The notes below the pieces were generated by a model that was not told the origin of the DNA, did no database searches, and saw nothing but the letters and a program-made list of their open reading frames with translations. From Acinetobacter sp. CS-2 (GTDB lineage: Bacteria; Pseudomonadota; Gammaproteobacteria; Pseudomonadales; Moraxellaceae): a stretch of 64,000 nt of DNA. This document shows, piece by piece, positions 9,411-18,040 of the stretch. The DNA lies in assembly GCF_016599715.1 (NCBI RefSeq), contig NZ_CP067019.1, positions 1,612,001 to 1,676,000 of the forward strand. Direction: 5' to 3'. Both the position numbers and the translations under genes were made by a program. The number at the start of each line of letters is the position of its first letter. Position 1 is the first letter of the stretch.

Positions 9411-9860
9411 TTATTCAGGCTGAACATCTTTTTTAAAGACCACAATTTTAGTGGTTGAAATAAGTAATACATCATGGTTCTGATTGAATGCCTGAGTCAC
9501 ATAACTGACTATAGCTCGGTCATTTTTACTTTTTGATGGCGTAATTGCCACAATTTCGACCTCGACATGAATCTTATCGCCAGGACGGGTCGGACGCGGC
9601 CAGCGCAGGCTGGACTCTGAACCAATCAAACCATAAGCGACCGGAAAACACTCAGTCCATAAACGCATGGTAACTGCACAGGTGTGCCAGCCACTGGCAG
9701 CAATGCCCTGAAAAACAGGATGTGCTTTGGCCTCATGTTCATCAGTATGAAAAACTTGAGGATCATAAGCATGTGCAAACTGTTTGATTTCTTCTAAGGT
9801 CATTTCATATTCACGGCTAATGAAACGATCACCCACTTTTATATCTTCTAAATACAGCAT
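9411..9860 (-). CDS. MaoC-like hotdog dehydratase
   Basis: 149 residues with the hotdog fold of MaoC/(R)-specific enoyl-CoA hydratases: FISREYEMTLEEIKQFAHAYDPQ followed by FHTDEHEAKAHPVFQGIAASGWHTC, which holds the family's Asp/His active-site region. It probably hydrates enoyl-CoA thioesters. The substrate is unknown. The frame is open upstream to 9926, but the ATG at 9860 overlaps the stop of the ABC exporter gene by one base (TGATG) and is preceded by AAAGGA, so this start implies translational coupling to the exporter. Confidence 0.85.
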   Translation of the reverse strand: MLYLEDIKVGDRFISREYEMTLEEIKQFAHAYDPQVFHTDEHEAKAHPVFQGIAASGWHTCAVTMRLWTECFPVAYGLIGSESSLRWPRPTRPGDKIHVEVEIVAITPSKSKNDRAIVSYVTQAFNQNHDVLLISTTKIVVFKKDVQPE

Positions 9861-11713
9861 CAATACATATCCTTTTTCTTCAATGCCTGTTGTTCGATTA
9901 AAAAACTGCCCGTCTGTCTTTGCCACAAATGTGCATAAATACCACCCAGCGCAACCAGTTCTTCATGCGTGCCTTGCTCTACAATGTTACCTTCATCCAG
10001 CACAATCAAACGGTCCATTTGTGCAATGGTGGATAGTCGATGGGCAATCGCAATCACGGTTTTACCTTGCATCAATTCATCCAGACTGGATTGAATTGCC
10101 GCCTCTACTTCAGAATCTAAGGCACTGGTGGCTTCGTCTAAAATCAGAATTGGCGCATCTTTTAAAAACACCCGGGCAATGGCGATACGCTGGCGTTGAC
10201 CACCCGATAGTTTAACACCGCGTTCCCCCACATAGGCTTCATAGCCAGTTTTGCCACGCAAATCAGTGAGCTGTGGAATAAAATCTTCCGCCTTGGCTTT
10301 GCGCACGGCTTCAAACATCTCTTCATCTGTTGCATCGGGACGGCCATATTTAATATTTTCAGCCACGGTACGATGTAACAAAGAGGTATCCTGAGTTACA
10401 AAAGCAATATTTTTACGCAAACTGTCCTGAGTCACATCTTGAATATTTTGACCATCGATCGAAATACGACCTTGGTTAATATTATAAAAATGCAATAACA
10501 GTTGAATCAGGGTCGATTTTCCTGCACCAGAGCGGCCGACAATGCCAATTTTTTCTCCCGGTTTAATGGTTAAATTAAAATGATCAATCACATTTTTATT
10601 CTGATAAGCAAAACTGACATCTTCAAATTTAATTTCACCATGCTGTACCTGTAAAGGTTGTGCATCCGGTTTGTCCTGAATGTGAATTGGCTGTCCCAAG
10701 GTTTTCATACCATCCTGAATGGTTCCGACATTTTCGAACAGTGCGGATGACTGCCACATCATAAATTCGGCAATACTGTTGAGTTTTAAAATCATGGCGG
10801 TCGTTGCAGCAATAATACCGAGTTCGGCCTGACCGTTGATCCATAACCAGATGGCGGTACCTAAAACGCCACCATATAAAACCACACTGAGTAAATTGAT
10901 GCTGATCTCATACTGTGTGCCCAGGCGCATTTGTTTATATACCGTGATCATGAAATCTTGCATGGATGCTTTGGCATACTTGCTTTCACGCCCAGCATGT
11001 GCAAATAGTTTCACGGTTTGAATATTGGTGTAAGCGTCGGTAACACGACCAGTCATGACTGCACGGGCATCGGCCTGCTGGCTTGAAATCTGGCTTAAAC
11101 GTGGAATAAAAAAGCAGGCAGCACAAATAAACAGTACCAGCCAAAGCAGCAGAGGCAAAATCAGCAACGGAGAAATTGCCCCCAGAACCAGACTGATCGT
11201 GACAAAGTAGATCAGAACATAGGCAAGCATATCACCCAAAATCACCCAAAATTCACGTACCGCCAGTGAAGTCTGCATTACTTTGGCAGATAAACGTCCG
11301 GCAAAGTCGTTGTGAAAAAAGTCTAGACTTTGCTGTAACAGTAAATTATGGAAACGCCAGCGTAAACGCATGGGAAAAGTACTGTATAAAATTTGATGCT
11401 TGATAATAGACTGTATATTGGCAAATAAGATATTGGCCAGCAGAATGCAGCTCAAGATCGTAAGATTTTGGCTATGTTCAGCCAAAAAAGTGTCTGGTTG
11501 ACTCTTGCTTAGCCAGTTCACCAAATCACCGATTTTAGAATAAAGAAAGGCTTCAAAACTTGCAGCAGCTGCAGTAAACAGCACCAGCAACAATAAATAA
11601 GGGCGCACACCTTGAGCGGCTTGCCAGACAAAAGGGAAAAAACGGGTAGGAAGTGGTTCGTTTAAACCTTTGGATGGATAAGGATCGACGAGTTTTTCAA
11701 ACCACTGCAACAT
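9860..11713 (-). CDS. ABC exporter, fused membrane and ATPase domains
   Basis: 617 residues. An N-terminal six-helix ABC transmembrane region (about 35-330) is followed by a nucleotide-binding domain: Walker A GRSGAGKST (393-401), Q-loop VTQDTSLLH, signature LSGGQRQR, Walker B ILILDEATSALDSE and the switch His in IAHRLST. This is the half-transporter form of the MsbA/LmrA-type exporter family, which works as a homodimer. The substrate cannot be told. It is not near lpx genes, so an MsbA role is not supported. The stop codon overlaps the start of the MaoC gene. Confidence 0.9.
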   Translation of the reverse strand: MLQWFEKLVDPYPSKGLNEPLPTRFFPFVWQAAQGVRPYLLLLVLFTAAAASFEAFLYSKIGDLVNWLSKSQPDTFLAEHSQNLTILSCILLANILFANIQSIIKHQILYSTFPMRLRWRFHNLLLQQSLDFFHNDFAGRLSAKVMQTSLAVREFWVILGDMLAYVLIYFVTISLVLGAISPLLILPLLLWLVLFICAACFFIPRLSQISSQQADARAVMTGRVTDAYTNIQTVKLFAHAGRESKYAKASMQDFMITVYKQMRLGTQYEISINLLSVVLYGGVLGTAIWLWINGQAELGIIAATTAMILKLNSIAEFMMWQSSALFENVGTIQDGMKTLGQPIHIQDKPDAQPLQVQHGEIKFEDVSFAYQNKNVIDHFNLTIKPGEKIGIVGRSGAGKSTLIQLLLHFYNINQGRISIDGQNIQDVTQDSLRKNIAFVTQDTSLLHRTVAENIKYGRPDATDEEMFEAVRKAKAEDFIPQLTDLRGKTGYEAYVGERGVKLSGGQRQRIAIARVFLKDAPILILDEATSALDSEVEAAIQSSLDELMQGKTVIAIAHRLSTIAQMDRLIVLDEGNIVEQGTHEELVALGGIYAHLWQRQTGSFLIEQQALKKKDMY

Positions 11714-11831
11714 GCGAATTTCCTTGAGTAAATGGCTGTTAGGTTGAATATTATTGCAACTTCAATAGTATAAATAATAATTTAATGAATATCTAAAAGT
11801 CTGATTAAATCAGTAAACTTTTCATTTTAAC

Positions 11832-11849
11832 GGCTTTGTTACATAAATA
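11832..11849. repeat. IS5-family terminal inverted repeat remnant
   Basis: GGCTTTGTTACATAAATA resembles the terminal repeat of IS903/IS5-group elements (GGCTTTGTTG...). It lies at the expected distance from the 3' end of the transposase remnant. No matching second end was found. Confidence 0.6.
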
Positions 11850-11914
11850 TTTAAAAGCTGAATTTACTCCAAATCATTAAAATTTAGGAGATCACTTGGG
11901 TATGAAGGTCTACC

Positions 11915-12066
11915 TCACTGGGTAAATTTGTTCAGTACAGCCACACATACATGAATTTCATTAACCTGGCTTTGAAAATGTCTTGAAGTTAATTGATCAC
12001 CTAACAATTTGATACAGTGCATTTTGGCGTCATCTAAACTTCGTCGATGATAGCCCCCGATCATTT
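11915..12066 (-). pseudogene. IS5-family transposase, C-terminal fragment
   Basis: Read on the minus strand, 12055 to 11915 encodes GYHRRSLDDAKMHCIK then LLGDQLTSRHFQSQ then VNEIHVCVAVLNKFTQ and a stop. This is the C-terminal end typical of IS5-group (IS903-like) transposases. Everything upstream is lost, so only about 50 residues remain. The remnant is inactive. Confidence 0.75.
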
Positions 12067-12251
12067 TTTTCAGAAAATTCTACCTGAGAAACACTGCTTC
12101 GCAAGATTAATGGTTTGAATTAATTCATTTCGATCAATTGAACTGATTTTAGAATCTTTTTAGGGCTTGGCATTCTTTTAGGTGGATTCTCCTCAGCACC
12201 TTAGAGCAGCATTCAACTGAAACGATTTGTAGATTGCAGTAGTTTTGGGTC

Positions 12252-12273
12252 TCGCCCTGATTGAACAGGGCGA
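12252..12273. terminator. Hairpin downstream of the photolyase gene
   Basis: TCGCCCTG-ATTGAA-CAGGGCGA, an 8-bp stem 19 bases past the photolyase stop. It lacks a strong T tract on the minus strand, so terminator activity is uncertain. Confidence 0.45.
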
Positions 12274-12291
12274 TTCTTTAATATTTCCAAG

Positions 12292-13713
12292 TCAGATTGC
12301 CTTAAACGCCTCTATGGCACGCTTGCGCGATAAGCTTAAATCCACAATTGCCCGTGGGTAATTTAATTTTCGCACCTGTGGGTAAGCATAAGGATCATGG
12401 ATTTTTTTTGCATCCAGATGTGCCAGTTCCGGTACCCATGTTCGGATATAATCGCCGTTTTTATCAAACTTTTGCGATTGGGTGATTGGGTTGAAGATTC
12501 GGAAATAGGGTACTGAATCGGTTCCCGTTGAAGCACACCATTGCCAGCCACCATTATTTGCGGCCAAATTGCCATCAATTAAATGCTGCATAAACCATTT
12601 TTCACCCAGACGCCAGTCAATCAGCAGGTTCTTGGTTAAGAACATTGCTGTAATCATACGTACCCGGTTGTGCATCCAACCGGTTTGCAGCAACTGACGC
12701 ATACCCGCATCTACAATGGGAATTCCAGTCTGACCTTGTTGCCAGGCATGCAGGTCTTGCTCAGCATTACGCCATTGAATCTTCTCAGTATTGCTTTTAA
12801 AAGGTTTATGTTTGGAAACGGCAGGAAACTGATAAAGAATGTGTTGATAGAACTCACGCCACAACAATTCATCCAGCCAGGTTTGTTGTCCCGCATTGTC
12901 TATATGAAAATGACCATTTTGTTTTCTAAACACGGCTCGTAAGCACTGCCTGATTGAAACCGCACCGATATTTAAGTAAGCAGACAATCGGCTGGTTGAA
13001 TTAAGATCAGGAAAATCCCGTTCCTGTTGATACTGCTGTATTTTAGAGTCAACAAAATGATTCAAAATATTCAGTGCATAGTCTTCCGTTACCGGCCAAA
13101 GCTGCTGTAACTGATCTGATACAGAGCTTTGCATATATGTTGATGCACTGTTTTTCGTTTTTTCTGATTCCAGGTTCAGCGCTATTTTTTCCTGCTTTGC
13201 CACTGCTGGATAACATTGCTGTAGGCCAATGCCAAGTAATTCATAACAGCGTTTTTTAAACGCACTAAACACCTGATAAGGCTGATTAGATTTATTTGTG
13301 ATTGAACCGACAGGAAAAATCGTCTGGTCATGATAAAGCTCAAGCGAAATCTGATGCTTTTCCAGATTTTGTTGCGTTTGGGCATCTCGTTTTAATTCAT
13401 TCACTCCAATTTCAATATTGGCATGTACAGCGTCAATACCAAGTCGCAGACAAAGCTGCAGCATCTCATTGGGGACATCTTTCCATAAAGGAATGTGCTT
13501 GATCAGCAGTGGAATATTTAGCTGATTGAGCTGTGATTTTAGCGTTTCCAGTTGGCGTAAATAAAATATTTGTTTGGCAGGGCTGTCATCATGTCGTTGC
13601 CATTGCTCAGGTGAGAGAATCACCAAGGCAACACAGTTTCCAGATTGAGCTGCATGCCAAAGTGCAGCATGGTCTTGTATACGCAAGTCCTGTCGAAACC
13701 ATATTAATTGCAT
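12292..13713 (-). CDS. phrB: Deoxyribodipyrimidine photolyase (CPD photolyase, class I)
   Basis: A 473-residue flavoprotein that repairs cyclobutane pyrimidine dimers using light. The N-terminal antenna-binding domain begins LIWFRQDLRIQDHAAL. The C-terminal FAD domain shows WLDELLWREFYQHI, GWMHNRVRMITAMFLTKNLL and DGNLAANNGGWQWCASTGTDS, the signature region with flavin and dimer contacts and the electron-transfer Trp residues. Length matches E. coli PhrB (472). The frame extends to 13746, but homologues start just before LVWFRQDLR, so the ATG at 13713 is preferred. No clear ribosome site is visible for either. Confidence 0.93.
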   Translation of the reverse strand: MQLIWFRQDLRIQDHAALWHAAQSGNCVALVILSPEQWQRHDDSPAKQIFYLRQLETLKSQLNQLNIPLLIKHIPLWKDVPNEMLQLCLRLGIDAVHANIEIGVNELKRDAQTQQNLEKHQISLELYHDQTIFPVGSITNKSNQPYQVFSAFKKRCYELLGIGLQQCYPAVAKQEKIALNLESEKTKNSASTYMQSSVSDQLQQLWPVTEDYALNILNHFVDSKIQQYQQERDFPDLNSTSRLSAYLNIGAVSIRQCLRAVFRKQNGHFHIDNAGQQTWLDELLWREFYQHILYQFPAVSKHKPFKSNTEKIQWRNAEQDLHAWQQGQTGIPIVDAGMRQLLQTGWMHNRVRMITAMFLTKNLLIDWRLGEKWFMQHLIDGNLAANNGGWQWCASTGTDSVPYFRIFNPITQSQKFDKNGDYIRTWVPELAHLDAKKIHDPYAYPQVRKLNYPRAIVDLSLSRKRAIEAFKAI

Positions 13714-13805
13714 GAACGGGGGATGCCTTATTTTCAGTTGAATCATTCAAGTACAAATAAGAATAATAGCAATACGTTTTAACTATTGCATCAGCCCGTT
13801 TGTTT

Positions 13806-15062
13806 TTAAAGTTCGGCTTGATCTGCTGAACGTGCCGTGAATTGCCTAAAATCAGCACCGGATGGTGCCTGATAAACTCTTAAACCAAATTCTGGGACAA
13901 TTGCAATCAAATGATCAAAGATATCAGACTGTATCGCCTCATAATCTTTCCATACTGTCGTATTTGCAAAAGCATAAATTTCCAGGGGTAAACCTTCACT
14001 GGTCGGTTGTAATTGTCGAATAATCAGCGATTGATTTTGCGCGATGCCTGAATGCTGTTTTAAGTAAAACTCAACATAGGCGCGGAAGGTACCTAAATTG
14101 GTTAAACGGCGCTGATTGTATAAAGATTGGTTCGAGAGTTGCTGGTTAAAGCTTTCCAGCTCATCATGTTTGCTATTTAAATATTGATCCAGCAATAAAA
14201 AATCTTTTAGTTTTTGCTGCTCATCTGGTGTCATGAAATGCACACTACTTTGATCAATAAAGATGGACCTTTTGATGCGGCGCACTCCAGCATACGCCAT
14301 ACCGCGCCAGTTTTTAAAAGTATCTGTTACCAGCTTATTGGTTGGAATAGTGGTTAGGGTTTTGTCAAAATTTTGCACGGTAATGGTATGTAATGACATA
14401 TCAATGACATCACCGTCGGCATTCAGTGAAGGCATTTCTATCCAGTCACCAATTCGCACCATGTCATAAGATGAAATTTGTACTGATGCCACCAAGGAGA
14501 GAATGGTATTTTGAAATATCAACATCAATACTGCTGCCATGGCACCAAAACCTGCTAGCAAGGTAAAGACATCTTTTTTGAGGAAAGTACCTAAAATCAT
14601 CAAGCCACAGACAATAAAGATAATCAGCTTAACCAGCTGTAAATAACCTTTAATCGGTTTGTTTTTTGATTTGGGATTACGTTGATAAACTAGATTGAAA
14701 ATACTTAAAAATTCACTGATGGCTAAAGCAAGGGTGAGAAAAATAAACGCCTGTGCTGCCATTTGAATTAAAACAGTTACTTTTTCTGAAAGATGGGGAA
14801 CAGTGACAATACCATTCATAATCACAATCGCTGGCACAATGCTTGAAACCCGGCGGATAACACTATGCTGGGCAAAAATGTCCTGATTGACAAATTTCAT
14901 CTTGGAAATCAGTTGGCGGATACCACGAACCACGACTTGCTTGGCAATAAAATTTGCCAGGAGTGCCAGTAAAATTAAAATACTGAGAGAGGTGAACATT
15001 TCTAGCCATGGATAGTGATCTGACCAGTCCTGAATATTTTGTATGAATGCCAATTGTTCCAA
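13806..15062 (-). CDS. MscS-family mechanosensitive channel, YbdG-like
   Basis: 418 residues. About five hydrophobic segments occupy residues 20-190, followed by the MscS core: the pore helix GFGAMAAVLMLIFQNTILSLVASVQ and the beta domain starting DMVRIGDWIEMPSLNADGDVIDMSLHTITVQNFD. These channels release solutes on hypo-osmotic shock. The size and layout resemble E. coli YbdG rather than the 286-residue MscS. The start ATG is at 15062. The gene appears monocistronic. Confidence 0.88.
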   Translation of the reverse strand: MEQLAFIQNIQDWSDHYPWLEMFTSLSILILLALLANFIAKQVVVRGIRQLISKMKFVNQDIFAQHSVIRRVSSIVPAIVIMNGIVTVPHLSEKVTVLIQMAAQAFIFLTLALAISEFLSIFNLVYQRNPKSKNKPIKGYLQLVKLIIFIVCGLMILGTFLKKDVFTLLAGFGAMAAVLMLIFQNTILSLVASVQISSYDMVRIGDWIEMPSLNADGDVIDMSLHTITVQNFDKTLTTIPTNKLVTDTFKNWRGMAYAGVRRIKRSIFIDQSSVHFMTPDEQQKLKDFLLLDQYLNSKHDELESFNQQLSNQSLYNQRRLTNLGTFRAYVEFYLKQHSGIAQNQSLIIRQLQPTSEGLPLEIYAFANTTVWKDYEAIQSDIFDHLIAIVPEFGLRVYQAPSGADFRQFTARSADQAEL

Positions 15063-15276
15063 AAAATTATCCTGAATTTTTTAAATTATGGAATAGTGTA
15101 TAGCGTTATTTTTTGATTATTATAAAGATAACGTTTTATATACACGAACTCAAATAAAATTCACCAGCTGGGCTGATGCTGAAATTACTTAATTTCTTAT
15201 CATTATTCTGTTCTTGTTATCTATGCCAATACGAATACTGGCATAGTGAATTCCTTCAACGATTGATGAACTGGAC

Positions 15277-15813
15277 TTACCACATTAAATCATCAGGAAT
15301 GACGTAGGCTGCATATGGATCGTCTTCATCGGTGGTCTGTTCATTCTTTTCAGAATTGTTGACAATAATGAAGCCTTCCATCTTGTCGTTAATGCGCTCT
15401 GCCAAGGCTTTAGGCAAAATGGCATAACTATCTGCTTCTTTTGCAATAATGAGTGAACCTGCAACCAGCGCATTGTAAATCTGCTGATTGAGATAAATCT
15501 TTTTGACTTTATTGTCATCAATAAATTGATAGGCAACTTCGCCATCGGTGTCTTTAATTTTGTGCTGATTGATCATTTGCACAATGGCAGCTTTTAATTC
15601 TTTACCCTGTAACAGGCGTTTTTTTTCTAAATCCAGCGCCTGATCGCGAGCCAGCTTTTCTTGCTGGTCTTGAGCAATTTTGGCCTTTAATTCAGCTTCA
15701 TTGCTTTGTCCGGTACGTTGCTCATGTACTGCCTGTTTTGACAGTTTTTTAGCCTTTTTATTATCGACTAAACCCGCTTTTAGCAATTGAGCCTGTAATG
15801 CATTTTTGACCAT
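15277..15813 (-). CDS. DUF2058 protein (YaiL-like)
   Basis: A 178-residue soluble, highly charged protein. The N-terminal half is rich in Lys, Gln and Glu (KKAKKLSKQAVHEQRTGQ...), with an extended alpha-helical or coiled-coil look. The C-terminal half is a small domain (YQFIDDNKVKKIYLNQ...) typical of DUF2058, named YaiL in E. coli, which is a nucleoprotein/polysome-associated family of unclear role. The frame can extend 18 residues to 15867, but that overlaps the next gene upstream. The ATG at 15813 starts the conserved MVKNALQAQLLKAGL. Confidence 0.85.
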   Translation of the reverse strand: MVKNALQAQLLKAGLVDNKKAKKLSKQAVHEQRTGQSNEAELKAKIAQDQQEKLARDQALDLEKKRLLQGKELKAAIVQMINQHKIKDTDGEVAYQFIDDNKVKKIYLNQQIYNALVAGSLIIAKEADSYAILPKALAERINDKMEGFIIVNNSEKNEQTTDEDDPYAAYVIPDDLMW

Positions 15814-15827
15814 AATAAATTCCGATA

Positions 15828-16502
15828 TTACTCTTGAGTCTGCCGATAACGATAATAAATAACCCAATAAATCAAGCTAAGTGTCCAGCTTAACATCACT
15901 GGGACGAGGTAGGCATGCAATTTTAAATAAGGATAAATCACGCTGGCAAGTAGACCGCCAATGAAAAATCCAAATAAAATGAGCAAGTGCAGAATAATAC
16001 GTCTACGTTCTACTTTTAGTCCCCGTAACTTGTAGCCTAAAGCCAAGCCCAAATCTGTCAAAACACCCGATAAGTGGGTTGTACGAATAATCGTACCTTT
16101 ATAATGACTGACCATAGCATTCTGGATACCCATGGCACCACATGCCCAGAGTAAGGCATAACGCGGGAAATAGGGAAGTAAAAGCCAACATAACAGGATA
16201 AAAAAAGCCACCAGACTTAAAGGAAAACCGTAGCGGCGTCCTAACTTAAACTGACTATTTCCGAGTATAAATCCACTATAAAATGAACCAATGACATAGC
16301 ATAGAATAACCAGGATTAAGTAAAGGATGTGTTCAGGTTGCCACTTGAGTAAAGCCATGGCCAACATGCTGACATTTCCGGTCATATGGGAAACGGACTG
16401 ATGCAGCACGGTCACCAGTCCGAGAACGTTAATCATTCCTGCATTGACTGCAAGAAAAAAAGCCCCTAATTGAACCCAGAGCGGTAAAGTTTGAAAAGGC
16501 AT
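15828..16502 (-). CDS. DUF1275 / YoaK-family membrane protein
   Basis: 224 residues with about six hydrophobic segments. The conserved family elements GMINVLGL...HMTGNVS near the N-terminus and AMGIQNAMVSHYKGTIIRTTHLSGVLTDLG in the middle identify DUF1275 (YoaK). The function is unknown and no catalytic motif is visible. It lies 14 bp upstream of the DUF2058 gene and 32 bp downstream of sstT on the same strand, so the three may be co-transcribed. Confidence 0.85.
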   Translation of the reverse strand: MPFQTLPLWVQLGAFFLAVNAGMINVLGLVTVLHQSVSHMTGNVSMLAMALLKWQPEHILYLILVILCYVIGSFYSGFILGNSQFKLGRRYGFPLSLVAFFILLCWLLLPYFPRYALLWACGAMGIQNAMVSHYKGTIIRTTHLSGVLTDLGLALGYKLRGLKVERRRIILHLLILFGFFIGGLLASVIYPYLKLHAYLVPVMLSWTLSLIYWVIYYRYRQTQE

Positions 16503-16534
16503 AACGTCACAAAAAAAACTTAATAATGACTATC

Positions 16535-17728
16535 TTAATCCAAACCGCGGTCAACGGCAGCAGTAAATAGCACATCTGTTGAAGAATTTAATGCAGTTTC
16601 TGTTGAATCCTGCAATACGCTAATCACCATACCAATGGCTACCACTTGCATGGCGACATCCGAACTGATCCCAAACAGGCCACAAGCGACAGGAATCAGC
16701 AATAAAGATCCACCGGCAACACCGGAAGCACCACAAGCTGAAATGGTTGCCAGTACCGATAAAACCAGCATGGTGGTGAAATCCACCGAAATACTCAATG
16801 TATTCACAGTGGCTAAGGTGAGAACGGTAATGGTAACAGCAGCCCCCGCCATATTAATCGTTGCTCCTAAAGGAATGGCAACGCTGGCTGTAGATTCAGC
16901 AACACCTAAACGTTTGGCCAAATCCAGATTCACAGGAATATTGGCTGCCGAACTGCGAGTAAAAAACGCCGTAATGCCACTTTCGCGTAAACATTGTAAA
17001 ACCAGTGGATAGGGATTTGCACGGGTCACAAAGGCCACCATCATTGGATTGACTACCAATGCCACAAACAACATGGTGCCAATCAATACTACTAACAATT
17101 GTGCATAGCTCTCAAACGTACTTAATCCAGCTTCTGCAAAGGTCACGGCAACCAGACCAAAAATACCCACCGGGGCAAAATTGATGACCAAACGGATCAC
17201 GCTATTGACGGCATTTGCAGCATCGGTGAGCAATACTTTTGTTGAGTCATGGGCATGACGGAATGCAACCCCCAAAGCAACAGCCCAGGCCAAAATACCA
17301 ATAAAGTTGGCTTCACTAATCGCAACCACAGGATTGGCCACAAAACTTAAAAGCAGGTTTTTTAAGATTTCAATCAGACTACCTGGTGGTTGCAAGTCTG
17401 CATTTGCGGGAATATCCAGAAACAAGGTACTTGGAAAAATGATACTGGCAATTACAGCACTTAATGCAGCCAGTAACATTCCAATCGCATACATTAGTAT
17501 GATGGGTTTAATTTTCGCGCTATGTCCGACTTTAAAATTAGCAATAGAGGCTAAAACCAGCACAAAAACTAAAATGGGTGCAACAGATTTAAGTGCTTTA
17601 ATAAACAGTTCACCTAACAGGCTTAAATAAGGAGCCAGATTCGGGAACAAAACAGCAACACCAATACCGAGAATAATGGCGATAATAATTCGGGAGACTA
17701 AACTCAAACGCATTAAAGCAGAAAACAT
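16535..17728 (-). CDS. sstT: Serine/threonine:sodium symporter
   Basis: A 397-residue member of the dicarboxylate/amino acid:cation symporter family. It has eight or so membrane segments and the re-entrant hairpins with serine-rich [22 protein letters not shown] and [18 protein letters not shown]. Near the C-terminus [20 protein letters not shown] is the SstT-type substrate-binding end. It imports serine and threonine with Na+. The length is close to E. coli SstT (414). It is the likely promoter-proximal gene of the block with the DUF1275 and DUF2058 genes. Confidence 0.9.
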   Translation of the reverse strand: MFSALMRLSLVSRIIIAIILGIGVAVLFPNLAPYLSLLGELFIKALKSVAPILVFVLVLASIANFKVGHSAKIKPIILMYAIGMLLAALSAVIASIIFPSTLFLDIPANADLQPPGSLIEILKNLLLSFVANPVVAISEANFIGILAWAVALGVAFRHAHDSTKVLLTDAANAVNSVIRLVINFAPVGIFGLVAVTFAEAGLSTFESYAQLLVVLIGTMLFVALVVNPMMVAFVTRANPYPLVLQCLRESGITAFFTRSSAANIPVNLDLAKRLGVAESTASVAIPLGATINMAGAAVTITVLTLATVNTLSISVDFTTMLVLSVLATISACGASGVAGGSLLLIPVACGLFGISSDVAMQVVAIGMVISVLQDSTETALNSSTDVLFTAAVDRGLD

Positions 17729-18040
17729 AAAGGTGCCTTGTTACAAATACGAGGACTAAAAAATCACAAAAATATTCGGCATTTTATACCTAAAAGTGAT
17801 ATGGCTAAAAAATAATTTCCATATAAAAACTAACTGCTTATTTTTAAAGTTGATATTTTTAGTTTTTCATCAAATTTTACCATATTTTTTAAATATTCAA
17901 ATAATACAAATGCTTCCGATTATTCTACTGTGTTGTATTCTGTTAAAAGATTCTATTTTCAAGCTCTTAATAAAATATCAAAGGCAGTCTCAAAAAAACC
18001 ACAGCAGAAATTGAGTGAGATCATTTATATCTGATTTGTC
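17729..18040. other. A+T-rich intergenic region upstream of sstT
   Basis: 312 bases between sstT and the sulP stop. It is very A+T-rich. The only open frame (17796-18014 on the plus strand) is low-complexity and I see no gene. The sstT promoter must lie at its left end. No clear hairpin terminator for sulP is visible. Confidence 0.35.

Larger units (their letters stand above)
11714..12291. other. Intergenic region carrying an insertion-sequence fossil
   Basis: About 580 bases without an intact gene. It contains an IS end at 11832, a transposase remnant at 11915-12066 and a hairpin at 12252-12273. The stretch 12067-12250 has no feature I can name. The ABC exporter promoter must lie near 11720-11830. 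Confidence 0.6.

Noticed and set aside
12067..12250. Further transposase remains upstream of the IS5 fossil
   Set aside because: Short stretches could be read in several frames, but none matched a family with confidence.
17796..18014. 72-residue open frame in the sstT upstream region
   Set aside because: Low-complexity Ile/Leu/Phe/Lys composition expected from A+T-rich DNA; no Shine-Dalgarno or recognisable family.
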